DNA from: Galbitalea sp. SE-J8
GTDB lineage: Bacteria; Actinomycetota; Actinomycetes; Actinomycetales; Microbacteriaceae
Reading direction: 5' to 3'
Assembly (NCBI RefSeq): GCF_030345695.1
Contig: NZ_JAUASV010000013.1
Coordinates: 1-64,000, forward strand
DNA: 64,000 nt
Shown here piece after piece: positions 1-8,114 of the stretch (positions within the stretch are counted from its first letter, which is position 1; every line of letters begins with the position of its first letter). The notes beneath the pieces are model-generated. The model was not told the origin of the DNA. It saw nothing but the letters and a program-made list of their open reading frames with translations, and searched no databases. The position numbers and the translations under genes are program-made.

Positions 1-123
1 ACAACCCCACAAAGGCACCCTAGGCGCACCGCTTAGTGCGCAACTTCCCGACCGCGAGGCCCGGAAAATCAACCATCGCACCCTCAAAACGCCCAAAACG
101 ACGACCATGTGGCACGAACCAGG
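1..123. other. Window edge, no supported gene
   Basis: This stretch lies downstream of the lipoprotein gene. It is somewhat less GC-rich than the rest. I see no credible coding frame, hairpin or promoter in it. Confidence 0.5.
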
Positions 124-1125
124 TCAGGACGCCGGCGAGGTCGTGACGATGCGGGTCCACGGTCCCGCGGGCACGTCGGCGTCGTCGACGAAGCGCCACG
201 AGACGCGGTCCACGTCGCCGTCCAGATCGGCGAAGCCGAGGCATCCGTTCAGCGCGGGGGAGACGTCCATCCCCGCGCCGCCGTAGCGCGCGTTGAGCGG
301 CCGCCGGTCGTCGGTGCCGAAGACGTACTCGGCGTCGTCGTACTCGCCGGGCCCGGCATCCTCGATCTGGCCGAAGCAGGTGCGCGAGCCCTTCCGGAGC
401 TCGACCCAGCGGTTCTTCATGAGGCTCGCGTTGCCGTCACGCAGCATCGACGAGTACGGCGCACGGCTCGCCCACGGGATGACCGCGCCCCGCCGCGCGT
501 GGGCGGCGCGATCGTTGAGGTCGTCGAAGGGCAGGTCGAGGTAGAACGGGTTCTGCCGGGGGGTCATGCTCGTCGGGAAGTAGTCGTGCGCGGCCGTGCG
601 CTTCTCGGTCGAGCAGGTGCCGCCGACAACGACGCCGTCGCAGCCGCCGTACGCGGTCATCCAGTGCGAGTCGTAGGTGGAGTAGACCTGCGTGCCGTCG
701 TCGGCATCCGGGTCGAACACCTCGCCGACCCAGAACGTCGTCGACACGATCTCGTGGTGCCAGGGGTAGGTCGAGCCCGCGCTCGGGCGTGCGGACGAAC
801 GCGTGGGAGTCGGTCGGTGCGACGGGGTGGCCCGGGGGCTGGGCGTCGTCCGCGGGGTGGCCCGGTGGGTGGGCGTCGTCGACGGCCGCGAGGTCGACGA
901 CGGTGAAGACGACGGCGGCGGAGAGGTCGGAGTCGTGGTGGGCTCGACCGGCGCCTGCGTGCCCGGCGGCCCGGTCGGCGTGGGCACCGGCACGACGACG
1001 GTGGAGGTGGCCGGGGGCGTGGGCTCCGGCGCGGACTCGCCGGCGCAGCCGCCGAGCAGCAGGGGGATCGCGATCGCGGCCGCGGCCAGCCGCACCGGGC
1101 GGGCGCCGCGCTCGGGGGCGCTCAT
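124..1125 (-). CDS. Lipoprotein with a double-psi beta-barrel-like C-terminal domain
   Basis: This is a predicted secreted lipoprotein of 333 residues. The N-terminus has a short charged stretch, a hydrophobic core and the lipobox LLGGC near residue 27, so lipid attachment at the outer face of the membrane is expected. A long linker rich in Pro, Thr and Ser follows (about residues 30-110). The C-terminal domain of about 210 residues has conserved-looking Cys, Trp and Gly positions. It includes the segments CFGQIEDAGPG and GAGMDVSPALNGCLGF, which resemble the DxGP and DLS motifs of RlpA/barwin-type double-psi barrels; this fold call is inference. The ATG overlaps the stop of the upstream deacetylase by four bases (ATGA), so the two are translationally coupled. 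The context suggests a role at the cell wall or on the exported polysaccharide. The catalytic activity, if any, is unknown. Confidence 0.7.
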   Translation of the reverse strand: MSAPERGARPVRLAAAAIAIPLLLGGCAGESAPEPTPPATSTVVVPVPTPTGPPGTQAPVEPTTTPTSPPPSSSPSSTSRPSTTPTHRATPRTTPSPRATPSHRPTPTRSSARPSAGSTYPWHHEIVSTTFWVGEVFDPDADDGTQVYSTYDSHWMTAYGGCDGVVVGGTCSTEKRTAAHDYFPTSMTPRQNPFYLDLPFDDLNDRAAHARRGAVIPWASRAPYSSMLRDGNASLMKNRWVELRKGSRTCFGQIEDAGPGEYDDAEYVFGTDDRRPLNARYGGAGMDVSPALNGCLGFADLDGDVDRVSWRFVDDADVPAGPWTRIVTTSPAS

Positions 1126-2447
1126 CCGTTCCCCGGTCCCGCGTCGACCATGGCGTAGTCGTCGGTCGTGAGCCGGCCGTCGGAGAACAGGTTGAGGCCG
1201 AAGCTGAGGGCCTCCGTGTCCTTCGGCACCCGGGGTGTCGTCCAGATCGCGGTGGTGTACTCGTCGGCCGCGTCGAACCACGGACTCGACGTCCAGTACG
1301 ACCAGACGCCCTGCCCGTCGCGCCGGTACACGGCGAACTGCGTGACGGCCGTGGAGCGGTACCAGGCGCTCAGCGCATAGCGGTGACCGGATGCTGCGGG
1401 CGGCGAGCAGGAGCCCTGGTCGAGGGCGGGCAGCAGCTTCGCATCGCCCGAGCCGTATGCGGTGAGCAGCAGCCGCGCGGCGGTCGCACCGCCGTGCGGC
1501 TCGGCGTCGTAGTCGACCGCGGCGTCGTTCGCGCCGTACTCGCCGAGGCTCCAGCACACCGGCACGCCGTCGGCGCCGCGCTCCTCGAGTCCCGGGTTCG
1601 ACACGAGGTTGCCGTCGCGCACCGCGGACTCGCCGCCGCCCGAGATCACCGGGCGCAGGGGACCGCCGAGCACCTGCTGCACGGTCGCGACCACGGTCGT
1701 CGTGCGCTCCCGGGTGCGCTGGACGAGCCAGTCCGCGAACCGGTCGAACAGGGCGGGCGTGATCGCGAGGGGGTCGCATCCGTCGTCGCACACGCGGTGG
1801 AAGGTCAGCTGCACCCAGCCGCCCGCCGCCTCGGCCTGGGTGACCACGGACGTCAGGTCGTCGAGAGTCCAGGTCGCGTCGACCTGGGTCGGGGCGCGGG
1901 TGAGCATCGGGTCGGGCGGCGGCACGACCTCGGCCCGCGCGCAGGTGGCGCAGCCGAACCGGGTGCGGATGTCGCCGAGACCGCGCGCGCTGGTGTACCC
2001 GCACTCCGCGGCGATCTTCTCGACCGCGGGCGAGGTGCTCGCGAACGGATACGCGAGGCTGCGCACGTCGAAGCCCCAGCGCGAGAGCGTCACGCGGTCG
2101 TTGCAGAGCTGGAGGCGCGCCTCGACCGGGTCGATCGCGGCGAGGTCGGGATGCGAGACCGTGTGACCGCCGATCTCGTCCCCGAAGCCGACGAGGTCGT
2201 GCAGCCGTGCCAGCGGCATGAACCCCTCCGAGCCGACGAAGCCCGAGTTCACGAAGAACGTGCCGACGAGCCCGCGCTCGTGCAGGGCGCGGGCGGCTCC
2301 CCACTGGTCGGCGTGCCCGTCGTCGAAGGTCAGCGACACCGCGGTCGTCGGCGGCACGTGACCGAGTGTCGGCAGGTTCACCACGGCGCTGATCACGAGC
2401 AGGGCCGCAACGCCCAGGGACAGCCCGACGGGTCGCGACGCCGGCAT
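1122..2447 (-). CDS. Membrane-anchored NodB-type polysaccharide deacetylase with C-terminal beta-sandwich domain
   Basis: This 441-residue protein should remove acetyl groups from an exported N-acetylated polysaccharide. An uncleaved signal anchor (about residues 8-26) precedes the NodB domain. The metal and catalytic motifs are visible: TFDDG (motif 1), the metal-binding HTVSH (motif 2) and RSLAYPF (motif 3). Residues of about 270-440 form a Gly- and aromatic-rich domain that looks like a carbohydrate-binding beta-sandwich. The same two-part architecture, including the FGC..C pattern after the NodB core, recurs in the larger protein at 11163-13784, so the two are paralogues. It is the fourth gene of the operon that starts at 6607, four bases after glmS. 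The substrate is inferred from the neighbours to be an amino-sugar polymer. Confidence 0.88.
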   Translation of the reverse strand: MPASRPVGLSLGVAALLVISAVVNLPTLGHVPPTTAVSLTFDDGHADQWGAARALHERGLVGTFFVNSGFVGSEGFMPLARLHDLVGFGDEIGGHTVSHPDLAAIDPVEARLQLCNDRVTLSRWGFDVRSLAYPFASTSPAVEKIAAECGYTSARGLGDIRTRFGCATCARAEVVPPPDPMLTRAPTQVDATWTLDDLTSVVTQAEAAGGWVQLTFHRVCDDGCDPLAITPALFDRFADWLVQRTRERTTTVVATVQQVLGGPLRPVISGGGESAVRDGNLVSNPGLEERGADGVPVCWSLGEYGANDAAVDYDAEPHGGATAARLLLTAYGSGDAKLLPALDQGSCSPPAASGHRYALSAWYRSTAVTQFAVYRRDGQGVWSYWTSSPWFDAADEYTTAIWTTPRVPKDTEALSFGLNLFSDGRLTTDDYAMVDAGPGNG

Positions 2448-2451
2448 GACA

Positions 2452-4248
2452 TCACTCGACCGTCACGGACTTGGCGAGGTTGCGCGGCTTGTCGACGTCG
2501 CGTCCCAGCACGAGCGCGAGCTCGCGGGCGAGCACCTGCAGCGGGATGACGCTCTCGAGCGGACCGCACGCGCGGAAGCCGCCCGCGACCGGCGCCGCGA
2601 GGCTCAGCCCCAGCGCGGGCACGGATGCGCCGGGGCCGCCGATCGTGATGACGCGGCCGCCGCGCGCCTCGACCTCGGCGATGTTGCCCGCGAGCCGCGG
2701 ATCGCCGTCGTCGATGACGATGACGGGGGTGCCGTCCTCGATGAGTGCGAGCGGCCCGTGCTTGAGCTCGCCGGCGGGGTAGTGCTCCGCCCAGCGATAG
2801 GTGAGCTCCTTGAGCTTGAGCGCGCCCTCCGCCGCGTAGACCACTCCGGAGCCGCGGCCGAGGAAGAGGAAACCGGTCGCCTCGGCGAGCTCCGCGGCGA
2901 GCGGGGGCACCGCGTGCTTCGAGATCGCGAGCGACTGCGCGAGCAGGTCCGGCATCCGTCGCAGGTCGTCGACGACGGCCGAGGCCCGCTCGGCGTCGAT
3001 GCGGCCGGTCGCCCGCAGGGCGGAGACCGCGAGCAGCACACCGGTGAGCACCTGGGCGACGAACGTCTTCGACGCCGCGACGCCGACCTCGTGGCCCGCG
3101 GCGCACGCCATCACCGCCGCTGCCCGGCGGGCGAGCGTCGAGTGCGGGTTGTTGGTGATCGCGAGCAGCGCGGCGTCGCGCAGGGCGGTCGAGTCGAGAG
3201 CGCGCAGGATGTCGGCGGTCTCGCCGGACTGGCTCATCGCGATGACGAGCGTACGCGGTTCCACGACGAGCTCGGACGCCTCGCTCGCGATGACCGTCGT
3301 GACCGGCACGCTGCCGAACCGGCGGAACGCTGCGCCGACCACGCCGCCCGCGTTGAGCGAGGTGCCGCAGCCGAGGACCGCGACCCGGTCGAAGGGTGGC
3401 AGCGCCTGGTCGGCCCAGAGTGTGCCGCTCACGGCGTCGAGCGCGAGGGCGTCGATGATGCTCGCCGACATCTCGGGCTGCTCGTCGATCTCCTTCTGCA
3501 TGTGATCGTGGTGATCGCCGAGGCCGCTCGATCGCGCAAGCCGGGGGATGCGCAGCCGAGCCGGCTCGTCCGACGACCAGGTCACGGGATCACCGAGCTC
3601 CACGACGTCGCCGTCGCCGAGCACCTGGTAGTCGTCGACCCAGCGGTCGATCGCGCTCGCGTCGCTCGCGAAGTAGGAACCGCGCGCCGACGAGGCCACG
3701 AGCAGCGGGGCGTGGAACGCCGTGCCGACGACGCGGGATGTCGCCGACTCGAGCACCACCACGGCCCAGCTGCCCCGCAGCCGTGCCGCGGTCGACGCGA
3801 CCGCGGCCGCGAGGTCATCGCCGGATGCCTGGGCGGCCTCGACGAGGTGGGCGATGACCTCGCTGTCCACCTCCGACGCGAACACGTGGCCGGCGCTCTC
3901 GAGCTCGGCGCGCAGCTGCGTGGCGTTCTCGATGATGCCGTTGTGCACGACCTGCAGGCGGCCGGTGCAGTCGGCGTGCGGGTGGGCGTTGTCGTCGCGG
4001 ACGCCGCCGTGCGTGGCCCAGCGGGTGTGGCCGATGCCGACGCCGGTGAGATCGAGGCGGGCCTCGCGGCGCACCCGTTCGGCGAGCGTCGCGACCCGGC
4101 CGGTGGTGCGCAGCCGCATCGTGCCGCCGTCCCGCGTGCGCACGGCGACGCCGGCCGAGTCGTAGCCCCGGTACTCGAGGGTCGCGAGGGCCTGCAGCAG
4201 GAAGGAGGCCGCGGCGCCGCGGGTGCGGCAGGCGACGATGCCGCACAT
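2452..4248 (-). CDS. glmS: Glutamine--fructose-6-phosphate aminotransferase, probable paralogue of the exopolysaccharide locus
   Basis: The 598-residue protein makes glucosamine-6-phosphate from fructose-6-phosphate and glutamine, the entry step to UDP-GlcNAc. After Met removal the catalytic nucleophile is Cys2 (MCGIV). The N-terminal glutaminase domain carries LEYRGYDSAG and GHTRWATHG. Two SIS isomerase domains follow with the SQSGETADI motif and KLKELTYRWAEHYPAGELKHG, and the C-terminus KPRNLAKSVTVE is typical. The start overlaps the epimerase stop by one base (TGATG). The slightly short length and the unusual N-terminal sequence after MCGIV suggest a dedicated second copy rather than the housekeeping enzyme. 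This is inference, because the rest of the genome is not visible. Confidence 0.93.
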   Translation of the reverse strand: MCGIVACRTRGAAASFLLQALATLEYRGYDSAGVAVRTRDGGTMRLRTTGRVATLAERVRREARLDLTGVGIGHTRWATHGGVRDDNAHPHADCTGRLQVVHNGIIENATQLRAELESAGHVFASEVDSEVIAHLVEAAQASGDDLAAAVASTAARLRGSWAVVVLESATSRVVGTAFHAPLLVASSARGSYFASDASAIDRWVDDYQVLGDGDVVELGDPVTWSSDEPARLRIPRLARSSGLGDHHDHMQKEIDEQPEMSASIIDALALDAVSGTLWADQALPPFDRVAVLGCGTSLNAGGVVGAAFRRFGSVPVTTVIASEASELVVEPRTLVIAMSQSGETADILRALDSTALRDAALLAITNNPHSTLARRAAAVMACAAGHEVGVAASKTFVAQVLTGVLLAVSALRATGRIDAERASAVVDDLRRMPDLLAQSLAISKHAVPPLAAELAEATGFLFLGRGSGVVYAAEGALKLKELTYRWAEHYPAGELKHGPLALIEDGTPVIVIDDGDPRLAGNIAEVEARGGRVITIGGPGASVPALGLSLAAPVAGGFRACGPLESVIPLQVLARELALVLGRDVDKPRNLAKSVTVE

Positions 4249-5273
4249 CAGACGATCACCGTCGTCGAGGCGTGCGGGCGCGCCTGCTGCATCGTCCAAT
4301 CCGAGCGGTCGACGGTGGACTGGAGGCTCTCCGCGACACCCCGCACGATCTCGTCGATCGAGGTTCGCGGCGCGAACCCGACGAGGTCGTGCGCCCGGGT
4401 GTTGTCGGGCACGCGGCGGCGCATGTCCTCGTAGCCGTCGCCGTACGCCGTGTCGTAGGGCACGAGCTGGATCTCGCTCGAGCTGCCCGTGACGCGGATG
4501 ATCGCGCGCGCGAGATCGAGGATCGAGATCTCGTGGGCGCCGCCGAGGTTGAGCGCCTGTCCGCGGGTCGCGTCGTTGTCGATCACGCCGATGAGCGCCG
4601 GCACGATGTCGTGCACCGACGAGAAGCACCGGGTCTGCTCGCCCGTGCCGAAGACGGTCAGCGGGTCGCCGCGGAGCGCCTGGCCCACGAGGTTCGGCAC
4701 GACCATGCCGTACCGGCCCTTCTGCCGCGGGCCGACCGTGTTGAACAGGCGAACGATCGACACGGCGAGGCCGAACTGGCTCCAGTACGCGTGCGCGAAC
4801 GCCTCGTCGATGCCCTTCGCGGAGGCGTAGCTCCACCGCGACTTGAGTGTCGAACCGAGCACCCGGTCCGAGTCCTCGTGCAGGCGATCGGCCTCGTTCT
4901 TGCCGTAGATCTCGCTCGTCGAGGCGAGCAGCAGCGTCGCGCCGGTCTCCTCGCACACCATGAGCACGTTCTCGGTGCCGTGGATGTTGGTGCGCAGGCT
5001 CGCGAGCGGGTCGTCGATGATGAGCTTGACGCCGACGGCGGCCGCGAGGTGGAAGACGCGATCGCATCCGCTCACCACGCCGTGCACGACGGTCGGGTCG
5101 AGGATCGTGCCGACCACGAGCTGGAACCGCGGATGGTCGCGCACCGCGGCGAGGTTGCTCACGCTCCCGGTGCTCAGGTCGTCGAGCACGGTGACGTCGT
5201 CGCCGCGGGCGAGCAGCTCCTCGACGAGGTGGCTGCCGATGAAGCCGGCGCCGCCGGTGACGAGGCTCTTCAC
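4248..5273 (-). CDS. NAD-dependent sugar-nucleotide epimerase/dehydratase (extended SDR)
   Basis: This 341-residue extended short-chain dehydrogenase acts on a nucleotide sugar. The NAD motif GGAGFIGSH is at the extreme N-terminus. The catalytic motif appears as YASAK with STSEIYG upstream of it. The segment HLAAAVGVKLIIDDP and the C-terminal substrate region place it near the UDP-glucose epimerase, UDP-glucuronate decarboxylase and dTDP-glucose dehydratase group. The precise reaction cannot be fixed from sequence alone. GTG is the start, overlapping the stop of the dehydrogenase by four bases (GTGA). Being directly downstream of a UDP-sugar dehydrogenase, it probably converts the UDP-uronic acid product (C4 epimerisation or decarboxylation). 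Confidence 0.85.
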   Translation of the reverse strand: MKSLVTGGAGFIGSHLVEELLARGDDVTVLDDLSTGSVSNLAAVRDHPRFQLVVGTILDPTVVHGVVSGCDRVFHLAAAVGVKLIIDDPLASLRTNIHGTENVLMVCEETGATLLLASTSEIYGKNEADRLHEDSDRVLGSTLKSRWSYASAKGIDEAFAHAYWSQFGLAVSIVRLFNTVGPRQKGRYGMVVPNLVGQALRGDPLTVFGTGEQTRCFSSVHDIVPALIGVIDNDATRGQALNLGGAHEISILDLARAIIRVTGSSSEIQLVPYDTAYGDGYEDMRRRVPDNTRAHDLVGFAPRTSIDEIVRGVAESLQSTVDRSDWTMQQARPHASTTVIV

Positions 5274-6607
5274 GACGCGACCGCCGTCCGGGGATAGGTG
5301 ATGTCGAGGAGGGTCTCGGCGCGAAGCCAGGACAGGTCGGCGTTGCTGTGGCGAGTGTGCAGGATGACGAGGTCCGCGTCGAACTCGGGCGGCGCATCCG
5401 TCGCGGTGACGATCGTGCCGTCGCGCAGGGCGACCCGGTCGAAGTGTGCGTCGACGAATCCCACCTGGGCACCCTCCTCGGCGAGGGTGCCCAGGATCTC
5501 CAGCGCAGGGGATTCGCGGAGGTCGGCGACGTCGGGCTTGTACGACACCCCGACGACGAGGATGCGAGCGGATGCCACCGGCAGCCCGCGCTCGGAGAGC
5601 AGGCGGCGTGCGCGGTCGACGATCCGGCCGGGACGGTGCGAGATCTCGGCCATCGAGTGCTCGATGACCGGGGCGCTGATGCGGTCGCGGCGCAGCTGCC
5701 AGAGCAGGTAGTGCGGATCGCACGGGATGCAGTGGCCGCCGACGCCGGGTCCGGGCCGGAACGGCATGAAGCCGTACGGCTTCGTGGCTGCGGCGTCGAT
5801 GACGTCGCTCACGTTGATGTCGAGGTGCTCGCAGATGTCGGCGAACTCGTTCGCCAGGGCGATGTTGACCGCGCGAAACGTGTTCTCGAGCAGTTTCGTC
5901 ATCTCGGCGGCGGCGAGCGAGCCGACGTGGTGCACGGAGGTCGCGTAGCGGCGCAGCAGGCGGTCGGCCTCCTCGGCGCACTCGGGCGTAGCGGCGCCCA
6001 TCACGCGCGGCACGTCCTCCTGGTCGAAGGCGGCGTTGCCGGGGTCGATGCGCTCGGCGCTGAACGCGACGAAGACATCGCGGCCGGCGACGAGGCCGCG
6101 GGCGGCGAGCGGTCGAACGAGCAGATCCTCGGTCGTGCCGACGTACGTCGTCGACGTGAGCATGAGCACCTGGCCGGGCACCGCGTTCTCGACGACGGTC
6201 GCGCAGGCGCTCGCCAGCATCCGCAGGTCGGGGCTGAGGTAGTCGTCGACCGGGGTGGGCACGCACACCACGACGGCGGCCGCCGAGGCGAGCCGGCCGA
6301 GGTCCGCCGTGATCTCGAGCGTCCCGTCGTCGCTTGCGAGCGCGGTCGCGAGCCGGTGCTGATCGCGGTCGAGCAGGTCGGCGGCGCCGCTGCGGATGGC
6401 GTCGATGCGCCGCTCGCTCACGTCGACGCCGAGCACGCGGGAGCCGGCGGCGTGGTACGCGATGGCGGTGGGGAGCCCGACGTATCCGAGCCCGACGATC
6501 GCCACGTCGTAGTCGAACGCGGGACGCGATCTCGGTCGGGGCACGGCGGCCAGGGCGGTGCGGAGGGCCGGGCTCTCGGGGGGCGCGGTCTGGGTGAGGA
6601 CGTTCAT
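5270..6607 (-). CDS. UDP-N-acetylglucosamine/UDP-glucose 6-dehydrogenase family protein
   Basis: This 445-residue nucleotide-sugar dehydrogenase oxidises the C6 hydroxyl of a UDP-sugar twice to give a UDP-uronic acid. The Rossmann motif GLGYVG is at residues 39-44, the AERIDPG motif at about 184-190, and the catalytic cysteine is Cys293 in GGHCIP. The wording GPGVGGHCIPCDPHY is closest to the WbpA/TviB branch (UDP-GlcNAc or UDP-ManNAc dehydrogenases) rather than to classical UDP-glucose dehydrogenases. The start at ATG 6607 is supported by an AGGAAG ribosome site. An in-frame upstream Met lacks such a site. It is the first gene of the minus-strand polysaccharide operon and is divergent from the GT2 synthase. 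Confidence 0.9.
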   Translation of the reverse strand: MNVLTQTAPPESPALRTALAAVPRPRSRPAFDYDVAIVGLGYVGLPTAIAYHAAGSRVLGVDVSERRIDAIRSGAADLLDRDQHRLATALASDDGTLEITADLGRLASAAAVVVCVPTPVDDYLSPDLRMLASACATVVENAVPGQVLMLTSTTYVGTTEDLLVRPLAARGLVAGRDVFVAFSAERIDPGNAAFDQEDVPRVMGAATPECAEEADRLLRRYATSVHHVGSLAAAEMTKLLENTFRAVNIALANEFADICEHLDINVSDVIDAAATKPYGFMPFRPGPGVGGHCIPCDPHYLLWQLRRDRISAPVIEHSMAEISHRPGRIVDRARRLLSERGLPVASARILVVGVSYKPDVADLRESPALEILGTLAEEGAQVGFVDAHFDRVALRDGTIVTATDAPPEFDADLVILHTRHSNADLSWLRAETLLDITYPRTAVAS

Positions 6608-6836
6608 CGTCGGCTTCCTCTTCGGGTGGGGGGTCGATACGCCCCTCACCATGACTCAGCCTCACGGATCGGGGCGAGCCCCGGACGGCGATCGTGCGGG
6701 AATGCGGGCGTGGTGTGCGGGCCGACCGCAGGATCCGCACAAGAGTGCGGGACGGACGGCATCGCGCGAGCGCGCGCGGCGCCTACCGTGAACCGCGGGA
6801 CCGCGGGACCGCGGGACCGCGTGAGGAAGGAGCACC
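6608..6836. promoter_or_regulatory. Divergent promoter region of the polysaccharide locus with TGCGGG repeats and an 8-bp tandem repeat
   Basis: This 229-bp spacer separates the dehydrogenase operon (minus) from the GT2 gene (plus). Four copies of TGCGGG fall within about 70 bp (6697-6765), with a CCGCAC in inverse orientation among them. Just upstream of the GT2 ribosome site the unit CCGCGGGA is repeated in tandem about 3.5 times (roughly 6790-6822). The AGGAAGGAG ribosome site follows directly. A TACCGT sequence at 6784-6789 could be a -10 box for the GT2 transcript. Confidence 0.5.
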
Positions 6837-8114
6837 ATGTCCGATCCGTGGGTGCTCGTCGCCCTGCTGTCGGCGCTCGCCGTGGTCGGCGTCGGCACCC
6901 TGGTCTGGGGCACCGCGGGCCTTGCGCGCAGCACCGCGCGGCTGCTCCGCCGCCGGCCGCCCGCAACCGACCCAGCACTGACCGTCGACGATGTGGCGGT
7001 GCTCATCGCCGCGCACAACGAGGCGCTCGTGCTGCAGGGCACGATCGACTCCGCGCGCCGGCACGTGCGCGCGGACCAGGTGTTCGTGGTCTCCGACGGC
7101 TCGACGGATGCCACGGTCGCGATCGCGCGCGCCGCGGGCGTGAACGTGCTCGCGCTCGATCCGAACCGGGGCAAGGCCGGCGCGATCGCGGCGGCCGTCG
7201 AGCGATTCGGGCTCGAGCGCCGGTTCGCGGTCGTGCTGCTGCTCGACGCCGACACCGTGCTCTCGGACGACTATTTCGCGACGGGCCTGCCCCTGTTCGC
7301 CGCGCCCGACGTGGTGGCCGTCGCGGGGCGCGCGTCGACGCGGCACGCCCGCGGCGCGGGCGGCGTCGTCGCGGCGGTGCTCACCGCGTACCGTCAGCGC
7401 GTCTATCTCGTGATGCAGTGGGCGATGAAGTACGGCCAGGCCGCGCGAGCGGCGAACGCCGTGTCCATCGTGCCCGGCTTCGCGAGCATGTACCGCTCGC
7501 ACGTGCTCGCCACCGTCGACATCGCGGCGCCCGGCCTCACCATCGAGGACTACAACGTCACGTTCGAGATCCACGCCCGCGAGCTCGGGCGCATCGCGTT
7601 CCATCCGCGAGCGGCCGTGGCGTACACGCAGGACCCGGCGACGCTGCGCGACTACGCGAAGCAGGTGGCGCGCTGGTCGCTCGGCTTCTGGCAGACGGTG
7701 CGCCGGCATCCGTGGCGGCCGCGCGTGTTCTGGGTCGCGCTCTGGGCGCACATCGTCGAGCTCGTGATCGCCGCGGTCGCCGTGCTGCTCGTGCTGCCGC
7801 TCGCCGCGCTCAGCCTCGTGGCGAGCGCGATCGTCGCGATCGCCGGACCGGTGGATGCCGCAGCGGCCGATGCGGTCGCCGCGGCCCTGCCGCCGGGCGC
7901 CCTCGTGGTCGGGGTGCTCGCGCCCGATCTCGTGCTCACGCTATGGCTCGCCGTCGCGATGCGCCGGCCCGTCGTGCTGCTGTTCGGACTCGTCTTCCCG
8001 TTCATCCGGATGCTCGACGCGGCGATGTGCCTGCGGGCCGTCGCGCGCGCGTTCCGGCGCGGCGCGACCGGGGTCTGGGTCAGCCCGGTGCGCCGCGCCG
8101 CCGGCTCTCAGTAG
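6837..8114 (+). CDS. Processive family 2 glycosyltransferase (hyaluronan/poly-GlcNAc synthase type)
   Basis: The 425-residue membrane protein should polymerise UDP-sugars and thread the chain across the membrane. A hydrophobic helix (about residues 6-28) precedes the cytoplasmic catalytic domain. The domain has AAHNEAL and SDGSTDAT for nucleotide binding, the DAD metal site at residues 137-139, the catalytic acid in IEDYN (about 237-238) and the processivity motif QVARW (276-280). Several C-terminal transmembrane helices (from about 297) complete the transport channel. This order matches cellulose, chitin, hyaluronan and PNAG synthases. A strong AGGAAGGAG ribosome site sets the ATG start. The 3' end overlaps the convergent LuxR gene by seven bases. 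The neighbouring GlmS and UDP-sugar dehydrogenase suggest a polymer of amino sugar and/or uronic acid. Confidence 0.9.
   Translation: MSDPWVLVALLSALAVVGVGTLVWGTAGLARSTARLLRRRPPATDPALTVDDVAVLIAAHNEALVLQGTIDSARRHVRADQVFVVSDGSTDATVAIARAAGVNVLALDPNRGKAGAIAAAVERFGLERRFAVVLLLDADTVLSDDYFATGLPLFAAPDVVAVAGRASTRHARGAGGVVAAVLTAYRQRVYLVMQWAMKYGQAARAANAVSIVPGFASMYRSHVLATVDIAAPGLTIEDYNVTFEIHARELGRIAFHPRAAVAYTQDPATLRDYAKQVARWSLGFWQTVRRHPWRPRVFWVALWAHIVELVIAAVAVLLVLPLAALSLVASAIVAIAGPVDAAAADAVAAALPPGALVVGVLAPDLVLTLWLAVAMRRPVVLLFGLVFPFIRMLDAAMCLRAVARAFRRGATGVWVSPVRRAAGSQ

Noticed and set aside
20-244. Small minus-strand frame at the window edge
   Set aside because: It overlaps the lipoprotein end in another frame and has a purely Arg-rich composition.
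124-2304. 726-codon frame joining the lipoprotein to an upstream stretch
   Set aside because: The first about 390 codons are a shadow of the deacetylase. A lipoprotein signal at 1125 with ATGA coupling marks the true start.
2446-4434. Long plus-strand frame opposite glmS
   Set aside because: It has no recognisable motif and a composition (Arg, Val, Glu, His repeats) expected from the complement of a GC3-rich gene.
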